Shown here piece by piece: positions 1 to 6,645 of a DNA stretch of 29,044 nt; the stretch's first letter is position 1, and each line of letters opens with the position of its first letter. The notes beneath the pieces are model-generated. The model was not told the origin of the DNA, did no database searches, and saw only the letters and a list, made by a program, of their open reading frames with translations. A program made the position numbers and the translations under genes. The stretch is from the NCBI GenBank assembly GCA_946562005.1, contig CAMNVD010000004.1, forward strand, positions 1 through 29,044, read 5' to 3'. The DNA is from an uncultured Clostridia bacterium. Its GTDB lineage: Bacteria; Bacillota; Dehalobacteriia; UBA4068; JAAVYR01.

Positions 1-2
1 AT

Positions 3-95
3 GGAGAGTTGGCCGAGTCGGTCGAAGGCGCTCGCCTGCTAAGCGAGTATACGGGTAACACTGTATCGAGGGTTCGAATCCCTTGCTCTCCGCCA
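3..95 (+). tRNA. tRNA-Ser (anticodon GCU)
   Basis: A complete tRNA with an encoded CCA end. The 7-bp acceptor stem pairs GGAGAGT (3-9) with GCTCTCC (85-91), followed by discriminator G92 and CCA 93-95. The anticodon stem CTCGC/GCGAG (31-35/43-47) closes a seven-base loop with GCT at 38-40, so it reads AGC and AGU serine codons. A long variable arm (about 48-67) with its own stem is the class II mark of tRNA-Ser. The T arm carries GGTTCGAATCC. The last bases of CCA run straight into the terminator. Confidence 0.97.
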
Positions 96-125
96 AAATC
101 CCGAAGGCTTTCCCTTCGGGATTTT
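95..125 (+). terminator. Intrinsic terminator of tRNA-Ser
   Basis: A perfect 13-bp stem (95-107 with 113-125), loop CTTTC, 3' arm ending in TTTT. It begins at the final A of the tRNA CCA, so the tRNA is the last gene of its transcript. Confidence 0.9.
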
Positions 126-178
126 ACTTTATCTGACAACCGCAAAACAGAAATAATAAAAATTAAGGAGTTATCGTG

Positions 179-442
179 ATGAAATATACTTATTACCCGC
201 AAAACATTTGCCCAAAAGAAATCACTTTTGATATTCAAAATGACGTCATTACTGAGATTCATTTTCTAGGGGGCTGCAACGGCAATCTCAAAGCCATCGC
301 AAAGCTAGTAGACGGCTGGACCGTAGAAGAAATCGTCTCAAAGCTTGCCGGCAACACCTGCGGATATAAAGATACCTCTTGCGCCGACCAACTAGCCCTA
401 GCTGTGCAAGAAGCCTACCAAGCCCAAAGTAAAGTAGGCTAA
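179..442 (+). CDS. TSCPD-domain small protein (TIGR03905 type)
   Basis: An 87-residue protein of the TSCPD family, named after a conserved C-terminal motif; the match here is the segment around KDTSCADQLA. The same domain is found at the C terminus of some class II ribonucleotide reductases, but stand-alone copies in Firmicutes have no established function. Conserved features visible are the GGCNGNLKAI segment near residues 31-40, and Cys residues in GGC, NTCGYK and TSCADQ that could bind metal. I chose ATG179 because AAGGAG at 165-170 lies eight bases upstream; an in-frame GTG sits at 176. It is a single gene between two terminators. Family assignment is confident, function unknown. Confidence 0.85.
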   Translation: MKYTYYPQNICPKEITFDIQNDVITEIHFLGGCNGNLKAIAKLVDGWTVEEIVSKLAGNTCGYKDTSCADQLALAVQEAYQAQSKVG

Positions 443-470
443 CCCCATAATTACATCATCTTTAAAGCAA

Positions 471-510
471 AAACAGAACCAGGAAATATGTGCCTTGGTT
501 CTGTTTTTTT
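471..510. terminator. Bidirectional intrinsic terminator
   Basis: AAACAGAACCA (471-481) pairs with TGGTTCTGTTT (496-506), followed by a T run on the plus strand and by TTTTT on the minus strand. It serves both the TSCPD gene and the leftward ECF operon, whose last stop codon ends at 509. Confidence 0.9.
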
Positions 511-1207
511 ATATTTGATATTGTTTTTTTGCTCGTCTTAAGAGGCGCTCCCACCGCTCCCCTTGCCAATAAAGAAAGAGACTGTTGCTCAGGCCATGAG
601 CCACGTCAAGATAAATGCTGGTGACCGAGGCGGCAAGGAGCGCCCCCCAGGAAAAATCCGGCATAAAGGCAAGCACACTCCATACATTCATACCAATACC
701 AAAAAGAATCCCACTGATAAAGCCCCAGCCAATCAAAAATAAGCGAGAGCGAGAAAGATAATCCCCCATCATACCACTAACGCCACCCATGGCCCCCCAA
801 GCCACCATTTGCCATAAGCTCCAGGGCCCATGACCAAGAAAAAGATTGGAGATAAAGGCTGCACCCACCCCCACCATGAAGCCAAACTTACCGCCAAAAA
901 CCATACCGCAAAGAATGACAATAAAAGAAGTAGGCTGCACGCTGGGAACAGGCGCAAAGACCACCCGTCCTAAACCACCCAGGACAATGCACAATGCTAA
1001 AAGAATCAGCCTTGCCGCACCATACCGTTCCTGCTCAAACCAAAGCACCCCAAAGAAAAGAAAGGCAAGGAGCGCAAGAAAGCAGACTGCCGGCCTGGAT
1101 ACAACTTGTTGCAAATATCCTTGGGAAATCCCCCAAAGAATACCAAAACACAAAAGGCCCAAAAGCAGCAATACCATAGAAACACCTAGTGATTTTTTTC
1201 TTTCCAT
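509..1207 (-). CDS. ECF transporter S component (substrate-binding membrane subunit)
   Basis: A 232-residue, very hydrophobic protein with about six membrane segments. The central stretch has the S-component pattern PVPSVQPTSFIVILCG, then FGGKFGFMVG, SNLFLGHGPWSLWQMVAWG and a short Asp-containing loop. The GPW..WQM.AWG motif occurs in ECF S components, including some proposed cobalamin-type (CbrT-like) ones. Start ATG1207 was chosen because AAGGAGG lies ten bases upstream; a longer frame to 1258 lacks such a site. It is the last gene of a leftward operon after the T component and fused ATPase, so a dedicated ECF transporter is likely. Substrate is not determinable here: no vitamin riboswitch was recognised upstream. 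Class confident, substrate unknown. Confidence 0.85.
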   Translation of the reverse strand: MERKKSLGVSMVLLLLGLLCFGILWGISQGYLQQVVSRPAVCFLALLAFLFFGVLWFEQERYGAARLILLALCIVLGGLGRVVFAPVPSVQPTSFIVILCGMVFGGKFGFMVGVGAAFISNLFLGHGPWSLWQMVAWGAMGGVSGMMGDYLSRSRLFLIGWGFISGILFGIGMNVWSVLAFMPDFSWGALLAASVTSIYLDVAHGLSNSLFLYWQGERWERLLRRAKKQYQI

Positions 1208-1272
1208 ATGCCGCTTGCCTCCTTTCCACATAGCTTCCTGCACAATAAGGCATACCATATTGTCACCATACA

Positions 1273-1299
1273 GTCATCCTAAACGAATGCAAAGAATCT
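1273..1299. repeat. Degenerate half copy of dispersed intergenic repeat
   Basis: The stretch begins GTCATCCTAAACG and ends AAAGAATCT, matching the GTCATTCTGAGCG...GAAGAATCT core seen in several other gaps here. It lies in the 143-base gap between ecfA and the S-component gene. Confidence 0.45.
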
Positions 1300-1350
1300 A
1301 TCCTCTACCCCTTATCGCAAAAGCATTACGTTCTACTGCTATGGCCTACC

Positions 1351-3060
1351 TTATCCCCAGTTTTCAGGGATATTGTCCGCATTGTACCAGCCTAATTTCT
1401 TAGCCCAATCACCAAAGAGCCGAGCCCCTACCGTGGTCTGCCAATATCTGCCGGTGAAAAAGTCTGCTCCAGACTGGGCTTTCGTTAGAGTGCCATAGCA
1501 GAGGGTGGTAAAGCTAGTACCGACTGCCGCCGCAAACTCCAAATCATGCGTAGCCAATATGACGCCGCTATGAGCTTTTTGCCGGAGCAGGGCAATAAGG
1601 GCCTCTTTGATTTCCTCATCCAGCCCACGAGTAGGCTCGTCTAAAAGATAGACCGCCGCCGACCGGGCTAACGTCATAGCAAGAGCTACCCGCTGCTGCT
1701 GCCCAACGCTTAACGTATACAAATCCTTCTCTAAGAAGGAATCAATGCCCAGCCTTTTCACAATGGCTAGGAAATCTTCCTTTTCCTGATAATTCTTATC
1801 AATGGCCAAGAATTCCTGATGAGGCGTATCACAACGAAAATGATATTGACTAGCCTGAGACAGATAGCTGATACCTGCGCCCTTTTCCGCTAATTGCCAC
1901 CTTCCCTGCAAGGGCTTAATTAACCCCGCCATGGTCCCCAGCAGGGTAGTTTTCCCTGCGCCGTTGCTGCCACACACCACCAGCCGTTCTCCTTGGTGCA
2001 GCGCCAGGGAGATTTGCTTTAAAAGCACCTTTTTCTCTTCTGGATAGGCAAAGGAGACTTCCCTCCCCCGCAATAATAAGGAACCTGGCTGCGCTGCGGC
2101 TAAGTCTTTCTGTTCGGCTATTGACTGAGCAGGCATAATTTCCTTATCATCCCAACCCCAAACAGACAGAAGAGACTGCCCCTCCTGGACCGTAAGAGGC
2201 AGATGGTATAATTCTTTGCCGCTTTTGGCAAAGATTTTACTGACTAGCGGCAGACCAAAGTCATCCTGCTGTTCCCGGCCAAAAGCGATGAAATCCCGAG
2301 GACTCCCTATAAAAGAAAGATTGCCCCGGTCTATCTTGATAACCTGGTCTGCCAAGCTCCAGATATCCTCCAGCCGCTGCTCACTCATGAGAATGGCTAC
2401 AGATGTTTCCCGCCGCAGCCGTGCTAGGATTTCTACTACCCGGCGGGCGCTTTCTGGGTCCAGCTGAGAAAGAGGCTCGTCCAAAAGCAATAGCTTAGGG
2501 CGAAAGCAGAGAATAGCGCATAAATTTACCAGCTGCTTTTGCCCGCCGGAAAGTTCCGCTGTTTTTTTCTCCAGGAGGTGCTCAATACCGCAAAAACTAA
2601 CCGTATCCCCAATGCGAATCTGGATTTCCTCCGCCGGAAGCCCCATATTTTCCAGGCCAAAAGCCAGCTCCCCATAGACCGTCTCCATTACCATCTGCGC
2701 ATCAGGATTTTGAAAGAGAAATCCAATGTCGGCTACTGCTTCCAGAGGGGATAATTGGGCCAGCGGCCGCCCAGCAAAAGTAATCATACCGCTTTTTTCT
2801 CCTTGTGGGGCAAGAACAGGCTTTAGGTTCCGCAGTAGGGTTGTTTTCCCGCTACCGCTCTTGCCCAAAAGCAACGTAACCTGACCAGAATACAATGAAA
2901 AATTTGCTTTACCGATGACAGGATGCTGCCCATCTGGATAGGTAAAAGAAAAATCCCTCACTGCAAGCAAGGCCTGGGTCTGTTCCTCTTCCGCCGCCTG
3001 CTCACACCCGCTCCAGTTATTTGCTAGGTTAGATGGATTTATTTTGTATAAGTCCGCCAT
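1351..3060 (-). CDS. Fused double ATPase of an ECF transporter (EcfA1-EcfA2 fusion)
   Basis: A 569-residue protein with two complete ABC ATPase domains that power an energy-coupling-factor vitamin/metal importer. Domain 1 has Walker A GKSGSGKTTLL, signature LSGGQKQ and Walker B LLLLDEP. Domain 2 has Walker A GSNGAGKTTLL, signature LSVGQQQR and Walker B VYLLDEP. In most Firmicutes the two ATPases are separate, near-300-residue proteins; here they are fused, as in the YkoD- and CbrU-type systems. ATG3060 was chosen because GGAGGGG lies just upstream and the protein then starts MADLYK; longer frames only read back through ecfT. It overlaps ecfT by 22 bases, implying translational coupling, and is followed by the S component. 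Cytoplasmic face of the membrane. Confidence 0.93.
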   Translation of the reverse strand: MADLYKINPSNLANNWSGCEQAAEEEQTQALLAVRDFSFTYPDGQHPVIGKANFSLYSGQVTLLLGKSGSGKTTLLRNLKPVLAPQGEKSGMITFAGRPLAQLSPLEAVADIGFLFQNPDAQMVMETVYGELAFGLENMGLPAEEIQIRIGDTVSFCGIEHLLEKKTAELSGGQKQLVNLCAILCFRPKLLLLDEPLSQLDPESARRVVEILARLRRETSVAILMSEQRLEDIWSLADQVIKIDRGNLSFIGSPRDFIAFGREQQDDFGLPLVSKIFAKSGKELYHLPLTVQEGQSLLSVWGWDDKEIMPAQSIAEQKDLAAAQPGSLLLRGREVSFAYPEEKKVLLKQISLALHQGERLVVCGSNGAGKTTLLGTMAGLIKPLQGRWQLAEKGAGISYLSQASQYHFRCDTPHQEFLAIDKNYQEKEDFLAIVKRLGIDSFLEKDLYTLSVGQQQRVALAMTLARSAAVYLLDEPTRGLDEEIKEALIALLRQKAHSGVILATHDLEFAAAVGTSFTTLCYGTLTKAQSGADFFTGRYWQTTVGARLFGDWAKKLGWYNADNIPENWG

Positions 3061-3860
3061 ATGCGCCCCTCCTTTCCTTCCCAATAAATGAAAAGTCCCA
3101 CCATCCATAGGAGACATAACCATTCCGCCGCCACCCACTGATAGTAGCTGCCGGCCATGAACAAACAAACGGCTCCCAGGCAACAGCCTAGGCTCAGCAC
3201 GTCCCGCCACCGCCAGGGATACGTATTGACACTGCTGCCGGCAGAGAGACCATAACCACGGCTATTGACGCTATCTACCGTCTCCAGGCCCCACTGGATA
3301 GACCACCCGGCAAAGGCATAAAGCACATCCCCTACCTCCCGGCAACGTTCCCGGAGAGAAGCGTTCTCCTGCCCTTTCAGTGAGAGGATGCGCCATTTTT
3401 CTTCCATATTTTTTTTGCAGCGGGCAAAGAGCCCCCCGGAGAAGAGAAATACCATCGCTGTCTGAGGCAGCACACGCCGGCAAAGCCACAGCCACTTATC
3501 CCCTGGAAATGCCTTTAAGATGACTTGCCAAAAGAGGAGAAGGGAGAAGAGCAACGCCCCCATATATAGGCCATAAATCAACCCTTCTTTTAAGATAGGC
3601 CGCCCCAGAAAATAGAAGAGAATCTCCCGACCCCGCTGGTAAAAAAACAGATTAAATAGCACTGTTACCACAGCAAGGAGCCAATACCACTTGAGAGAAG
3701 CGCTCCCCCGCCGTCCCAGCCGCCAAAAGTACCAGAACAGATTCCCCCCTAGGAGCAAGAGACCATAAAAGGACTGGGCATAAAAGAACATGGCAAAAAG
3801 CCATGCGCCCAGCACGCACAGCAGCACCACAGGATGAAGTTTGGCAATGCCCCAATTCAT
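3039..3860 (-). CDS. ecfT: ECF transporter transmembrane (T) component
   Basis: A 273-residue membrane protein with four to six hydrophobic segments that couples the ATPase to the S component. It begins MNWGIAKLHPVVLL, and the cytoplasmic region includes ARCKKNMEEKWRILSLKGQ. Later comes VDSVNSRGYGLSAG, which matches the conserved ERxxAMxxRGY-like coupling region of EcfT proteins (here RGYG). ATG3860 has AAAGGAG seven bases upstream; an upstream extension to 3917 has no such site. It is the first gene of the operon T, fused A, S. Only about 75 bases separate it from the large palindromic element, so part of that element may be its 5' leader. Assignment to EcfT/CbiQ family confident; specific partner inferred from the operon. 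Confidence 0.85.
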   Translation of the reverse strand: MNWGIAKLHPVVLLCVLGAWLFAMFFYAQSFYGLLLLGGNLFWYFWRLGRRGSASLKWYWLLAVVTVLFNLFFYQRGREILFYFLGRPILKEGLIYGLYMGALLFSLLLFWQVILKAFPGDKWLWLCRRVLPQTAMVFLFSGGLFARCKKNMEEKWRILSLKGQENASLRERCREVGDVLYAFAGWSIQWGLETVDSVNSRGYGLSAGSSVNTYPWRWRDVLSLGCCLGAVCLFMAGSYYQWVAAEWLCLLWMVGLFIYWEGKEGRIWRTYTK

Positions 3861-3945
3861 AGCGGGCTCCTTTCCGCTAACATCAGCATAACAATGAGAA
3901 GCGCACACTACCGCCAACCACCCCTACCCAAGTCATCGGGGAGCC

Positions 3946-4009
3946 GCCGCCTGTTTGACGCGGGGAGATAGAAATACAAGCGAGGCTGTTACTAGGTCAA
4001 CCAGGCGGC
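3946..4009. repeat. 14-bp stem in left half of the palindromic element
   Basis: GCCGCCTGTTTGAC (3946-3959) pairs with GTCAACCAGGCGGC (3996-4009) at 13 of 14 positions around a 36-base loop that holds GCGGGGAGA and CGAGGCTG. A second hairpin, CTTCTTTTT/AAAAAGAAG (4017-4035), follows. Confidence 0.8.
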
Positions 4010-4190
4010 AGTTTTGCTTCTTTTTCAAAAAGAAGTTAAAGATTTACCCAAAGAAACTCATAACATTTGCCCTTCTGTCAAAAGTAGGCTATACATTATA
4101 AAAAATTACAGATTACTTCTGACAGCTGGGCAAGTACAATATGTTACTTTGGGTCACTTTTCTGTTCTTTGCCCGCAAAGAACCAAACTT

Positions 4191-4256
4191 GCAATCTGGT
4201 TGCCTTAACCTTGCAGCCTCGTCACCACTCGTCTCTCCCCGCGGCAAACAGATTGC
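4191..4256. repeat. 14-bp stem in right half of the palindromic element
   Basis: GCAATCTGGTTGCC (4191-4204) pairs with GGCAAACAGATTGC (4243-4256), again 13 of 14 with the mismatch at the same place as in the left stem. Relative to the left stem there are four compensatory pair changes. The companion hairpin GTTCTTTG/CAAAGAAC (4164-4183) lies inward. Confidence 0.8.
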
Positions 4257-4287
4257 CTTCCCCGACAACAAAAAATCTCAAGTTACT

Positions 4288-4536
4288 TTATTCTTCAAGC
4301 AAAAAATCACAGCTAACTTTTAATACTTTCGCTATCACTTTTAACTCAATATCCGTTACAAATCGTTTGCCGTTCTCAATACGTTGCACTGCATTTTTAT
4401 CAATATTTAATCCAGCTAATTGCAGCATATGCGCAAATTTCCTTTGTGACGTTTTCTCAGGAAGATTCTGCCGCAATTCCTTTATTTTCTTGCCACAAAG
4501 ATTATTTACGCCATTTTCAGCCCTATTCTTATACAT
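4288..4536 (-). CDS. XRE-family helix-turn-helix regulator
   Basis: An 82-residue DNA-binding protein. A Cro/C1-type helix-turn-helix runs from about residue 14 to the end: GKKIKELRQN, SQRKFAHML, then KNAVQRIENGKRFVTDIELKVIAKVLKVSCDFLL. The insert after the first helices (LAGLNIDKNAV) is typical of a Firmicute subgroup. ATG4536 has AGAGGTGG four bases upstream; the frame can be extended to 4572 without a better site. It is transcribed away from a DUF6809-like gene, and the shared intergenic region holds two copies of a 19-bp palindrome, so autoregulation is likely. Role of the pair unknown; it might be a toxin-antitoxin-like or prophage-derived module, but nothing proves that. Confidence 0.8.
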   Translation of the reverse strand: MYKNRAENGVNNLCGKKIKELRQNLPEKTSQRKFAHMLQLAGLNIDKNAVQRIENGKRFVTDIELKVIAKVLKVSCDFLLEE

Positions 4537-4552
4537 AAAAACCACCTCTTTT

Positions 4553-4571
4553 TGACATTTAGTAGTTGTCA
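4553..4571. promoter_or_regulatory. Operator O1, TGACA-N9-TGTCA
   Basis: TGACATTTAGTAGTTGTCA has inverted TGACA/TGTCA arms. It overlaps the putative -35 (TTGTCA, 4566-4571) of the rightward promoter and lies just upstream of the HTH gene's ribosome binding site. It matches O2 at 17 of 19 bases. Confidence 0.65.
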
Positions 4572-4594
4572 TTTTGTTTATTATATGCTAAAAT
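4566..4594 (+). promoter_or_regulatory. Promoter of the DUF6809-like gene
   Basis: -35 TTGTCA (4566-4571), 17-base spacer, -10 TAAAAT (4589-4594). The -35 is part of operator O1. A perfect TATAAT on the opposite strand (4585-4580) is the likely -10 of the HTH gene, with its -35 region falling at operator O2. Confidence 0.6.
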
Positions 4595-4605
4595 CAAACA
4601 CGAGT

Positions 4606-4624
4606 TGACATTCAGTAAATGTCA
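4606..4624. promoter_or_regulatory. Operator O2, TGACA-N9-TGTCA
   Basis: TGACATTCAGTAAATGTCA, same spacing and arms as O1 and 53 bases from it centre to centre. It sits near the expected -35 of the leftward HTH promoter and just after the expected rightward transcription start, so one protein could block both directions. Confidence 0.65.
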
Positions 4625-4647
4625 ATAAACAAAAAGGAGGTGATTTT

Positions 4648-4944
4648 ATGAAAAGCGTTTTGTACGACCTCTATTATGGTAATATCGACCCTTCTTCGTT
4701 CTATGAACCTTTGTTAAAGGAACATCGCAATTTCTTGCGACGAAAATTCGATTCCCTTGATACGCTGGAGGAAATATTAGATGAGGAGAAGCCCATGTTA
4801 AAAACAATCCTTGAAGAAGTATTGGATTTTGCTTTTGTAGAAGCCCATTGGGACACCTCTAACGCCTTTATGCAGGGGTTTTCCCTGGGCGCACGCATCA
4901 TAGCAGAGGCTTATACACTGGACCTTTCCGCCAAAAATGATTGA
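4648..4944 (+). CDS. DUF6809-like small protein of unknown function
   Basis: A 98-residue soluble, acidic, helix-rich protein starting MKSVLYDLYYGNIDPSSFY. This opening (LYYGNI.P) resembles the DUF6809 family seen in Firmicutes; I assign it from memory of the motif. The rest suggests a helical bundle with a possible coiled region (LDTLEEILDEEKPMLKTILEEVLDF) and ends in a GFSLGARIIAEAY helix. AAAGGAGG lies seven to eight bases before ATG4648, an excellent site. It is divergent from the HTH regulator with twin operators between them. No catalytic motif visible. Confidence 0.75.
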   Translation: MKSVLYDLYYGNIDPSSFYEPLLKEHRNFLRRKFDSLDTLEEILDEEKPMLKTILEEVLDFAFVEAHWDTSNAFMQGFSLGARIIAEAYTLDLSAKND

Positions 4945-4958
4945 AAAACCCTGACAAA

Positions 4959-4986
4959 AAAGGTCCTTCCCAAGGGAAGGACCTTT
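4959..4986. terminator. Terminator of serS (and probably the DUF6809-like gene)
   Basis: AAAGGTCCTTCCC (4959-4971) and GGGAAGGACCTTT (4974-4986) are perfect inverse copies. On the minus strand the stem is followed by a T run, so it ends serS; on the plus strand the tail is only moderately T-rich. Confidence 0.85.
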
Positions 4987-5008
4987 GTATATTCTTTTGC
5001 AGCTTTGC

Positions 5009-6292
5009 TTATTTTTGCGGAGCTGGGATTTCCGTGATGCCACCCATGTAAGGCACCAGCACGTCTGGGATTTTCACACTGCCGTCTGCTTGTTGGTAGT
5101 TTTCCAGGATGGCAGCTACCGTCCGCCCTACGGCAAGACCGGAGCCATTTAAGGTGTGGACGAATTCCGGTTTGCTGTTTGCATCCCGACGGAAACGGAT
5201 ATTAGCCCGTCTAGCCTGGAAATCAACAAAGTTGGAGCAAGAAGAGATTTCCTTATATGCACTGTAGCTAGGAAGCCATACTTCTAGGTCATAAGTCTTG
5301 CTAGAGGAGAAGCCTAGATCCCCAGTGCAGAGGATAATCACCCGATAAGGCAGCCCCAAAAGCTGCAATACTTTTTCTGCATGGCCCGTTAATTTTTCCA
5401 GCTCTTCATCGCTTTCTTCCGGCTTGGTAAATTTCACCATTTCCACCTTGTTAAATTGGTGTTGGCGGATGATACCTCTGGTATCTCTCCCGGCAGAGCC
5501 TGCCTCCGCCCGGAAACAGGCAGAATACGCTGTATGAGAAAGGGGCAGTTGGTCGCCAGATAAGATTTCGTCCCGATACATATTGGTGACGGTTACTTCC
5601 GCCGTAGGGATGAGGTAATAGTCCAGCCCTTCCAGCTTAAACATATCTTCGGAGAATTTTGGCAATTGTCCTGTGCCAATCATGCTGGCGCTATTAGCAA
5701 TGAAAGGTGTAAACATTTCCGTGTAGCCATCTTCTTGAGTATGGATATCTAAGAAGAAATTGATAACGGCCCGTTCTAGTCTTGCCCCCAGTCCCTTATA
5801 GAGGGTAAACCGAGCGCCAGTGAGCTTGGCCCCACGGGCAAAGTCCAGGATGTCTAGCTCTTCCCCGATGTCCCAGTGAGCCTTGAAATCAAAGTCAAAA
5901 TCTCTAGGTGTACCCCACTTGCGGATTTCCACGTTATCGTCTTCGGAAGTCCCTACCGGCACACAGCCTTGGGGGATATTGGGAATGGTGAGGATTTCCG
6001 ATTGGATTTTGGCGTCAATTTCTGCTAATACCTGGTCTTTGACAGCGATTTCATCCCCCAGCTTACGGGTGGCTTCCATTTGTTCCGCTGCATCTTTGCC
6101 TTGTTGCTTTAAGATACCGATTTCTTTAGAAGCTGCATTCCGAGTTGCTTTCATTTGTTCTACTTCTGTTAAGAGTGCCCGCCGCTCCTGTTCTAGTTTT
6201 AAGAAGCCGTCCAAAGAAACTTTACCGCCTCTTTTTGCCAAGGCTTCTTCTACGATTTGCTGATTTTCACGAATAAATTTAATATCCAGCAT
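5009..6292 (-). CDS. serS: Seryl-tRNA synthetase
   Basis: A 427-residue class II synthetase that charges tRNA-Ser with serine. The N-terminal arm (about 1-105) is the expected antiparallel coiled coil (MLDIKFIRENQQIVEEAL ... KQQGKDAAEQ). Motif 2 is FRAEAGSAGRDTRGIIR, followed by HQFNKVEMV. Motif 3 is LNGSGLAVGRTVAAILENYQ near the C terminus. Length fits the family. AGGAGG lies seven bases before ATG6292. It is the third gene on the minus strand after gyrB and gyrA but is separated from gyrA by a terminator and 353 bases. No T-box was seen upstream. Confidence 0.98.
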   Translation of the reverse strand: MLDIKFIRENQQIVEEALAKRGGKVSLDGFLKLEQERRALLTEVEQMKATRNAASKEIGILKQQGKDAAEQMEATRKLGDEIAVKDQVLAEIDAKIQSEILTIPNIPQGCVPVGTSEDDNVEIRKWGTPRDFDFDFKAHWDIGEELDILDFARGAKLTGARFTLYKGLGARLERAVINFFLDIHTQEDGYTEMFTPFIANSASMIGTGQLPKFSEDMFKLEGLDYYLIPTAEVTVTNMYRDEILSGDQLPLSHTAYSACFRAEAGSAGRDTRGIIRQHQFNKVEMVKFTKPEESDEELEKLTGHAEKVLQLLGLPYRVIILCTGDLGFSSSKTYDLEVWLPSYSAYKEISSCSNFVDFQARRANIRFRRDANSKPEFVHTLNGSGLAVGRTVAAILENYQQADGSVKIPDVLVPYMGGITEIPAPQK

Positions 6293-6353
6293 TTCTTTGC
6301 CTCCTATAAATATCTAACACTAATATCCATAGATTCTTACTACCTACTTAAAC

Positions 6354-6411
6354 GTCACCCTAAGCGTAGCCGAAGGGTCTTACCCCTAGTCTTCACTTCA
6401 TTCAGAATGAC
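6354..6411. repeat. Two-armed dispersed intergenic repeat
   Basis: Left arm begins GTCACCCTAAGCGTAGCCGA and ends GGGTCTT; right arm is TCTTCACTTCATTCAGAATGAC read inward. The arms are imperfect inverse copies of the GTCATTCTGAGCG...GAAGAATCTT core, giving a 58-base hairpin-forming unit in the serS leader. Confidence 0.7.
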
Positions 6412-6581
6412 AATGCAGATAGATTCGCAACAATCCGTACCTTGCTTTCATTCGAAATGATAGTAACAAAGTACGCTATTGCCTTAATTTCATTGTCGTT
6501 TCTTTATATTATACCCATATTTGTCCACAAATACCAGCCCTTTCCTAAAAATCTTCTTTTCCGCTTTTCAAAATCTCATGA

Positions 6582-6620
6582 AAAATTAAAAGAGATACAG
6601 ATTTTATCCGCATCTCTTTT
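6582..6620 (-). terminator. gyrA terminator
   Basis: AAAAGAGAT (6588-6596) pairs with ATCTCTTTT (6612-6620). On the minus strand the stem is followed by AATTTTT. It lies 26 bases past the gyrA stop. Confidence 0.8.
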
Positions 6621-6645
6621 CTTATCCTATAAGTTTTTATTTTAT

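Larger units (their letters stand above)
3936..4265. repeat. About 330-bp imperfect palindromic (MITE-like) element
   Basis: The stretch is symmetric around roughly 4100/4101. The ends are TCGGGGA (3936-3942) and TCCCCGA (4259-4265). Bases 3951-3988 match the reverse complement of 4216-4253 at the same length, sharing CTGTTTG, GCGGGGAGA and CGAGGCTG. Symmetry continues inward through CAACCAG, ACCCAAAG, TTGCCC and CTGTCA to the AT-rich centre, where TATAAT occurs on the minus strand. No coding potential is apparent. It fills the gap between the HTH gene and ecfT. It could be a non-autonomous mobile element or a structured RNA/DNA unit. The palindrome is seen directly; its nature is inference. 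Confidence 0.8.
6293..6645. other. Intergenic region between gyrA and serS
   Basis: From the gyrA side it holds the gyrA terminator (6582-6620). A minus-strand TATAAT (6513-6508) without a clear -35 could be the serS -10. Next come a degenerate repeat fragment (about 6445-6463) and a full two-armed dispersed repeat (6354-6411), then the serS ribosome binding site. No gene is supported. Confidence 0.6.

Noticed and set aside
846..1403. Long plus-strand open frame over the S-component gene
   Set aside because: It lies opposite a well-supported membrane protein gene and has no family features or ribosome site; same for the frames opposite gyrA, gyrB and serS.
3936..4265. CRISPR array or insertion sequence
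   Set aside because: No regularly spaced direct repeats and spacers, and no transposase frame; the structure is one inverted palindrome.
3861..4287. Possible cobalamin or other vitamin riboswitch before the ECF operon
   Set aside because: The GC-rich stem looked promising, but I could not find a B12-box or other riboswitch core, and the stem belongs to a palindromic repeat with a twin copy in its other half.
6525..6545. DnaA-box-like TTGTCCACA near gyrA, hinting at an origin
   Set aside because: Single site with a mismatch to TTATCCACA; no cluster of boxes, and no dnaA, dnaN or recF nearby.
6293..6645. T-box leader before serS
   Set aside because: No T-box core (GGTGG with ACCGCG context) or specifier stem on the minus strand; the gap is made of repeats and a terminator.
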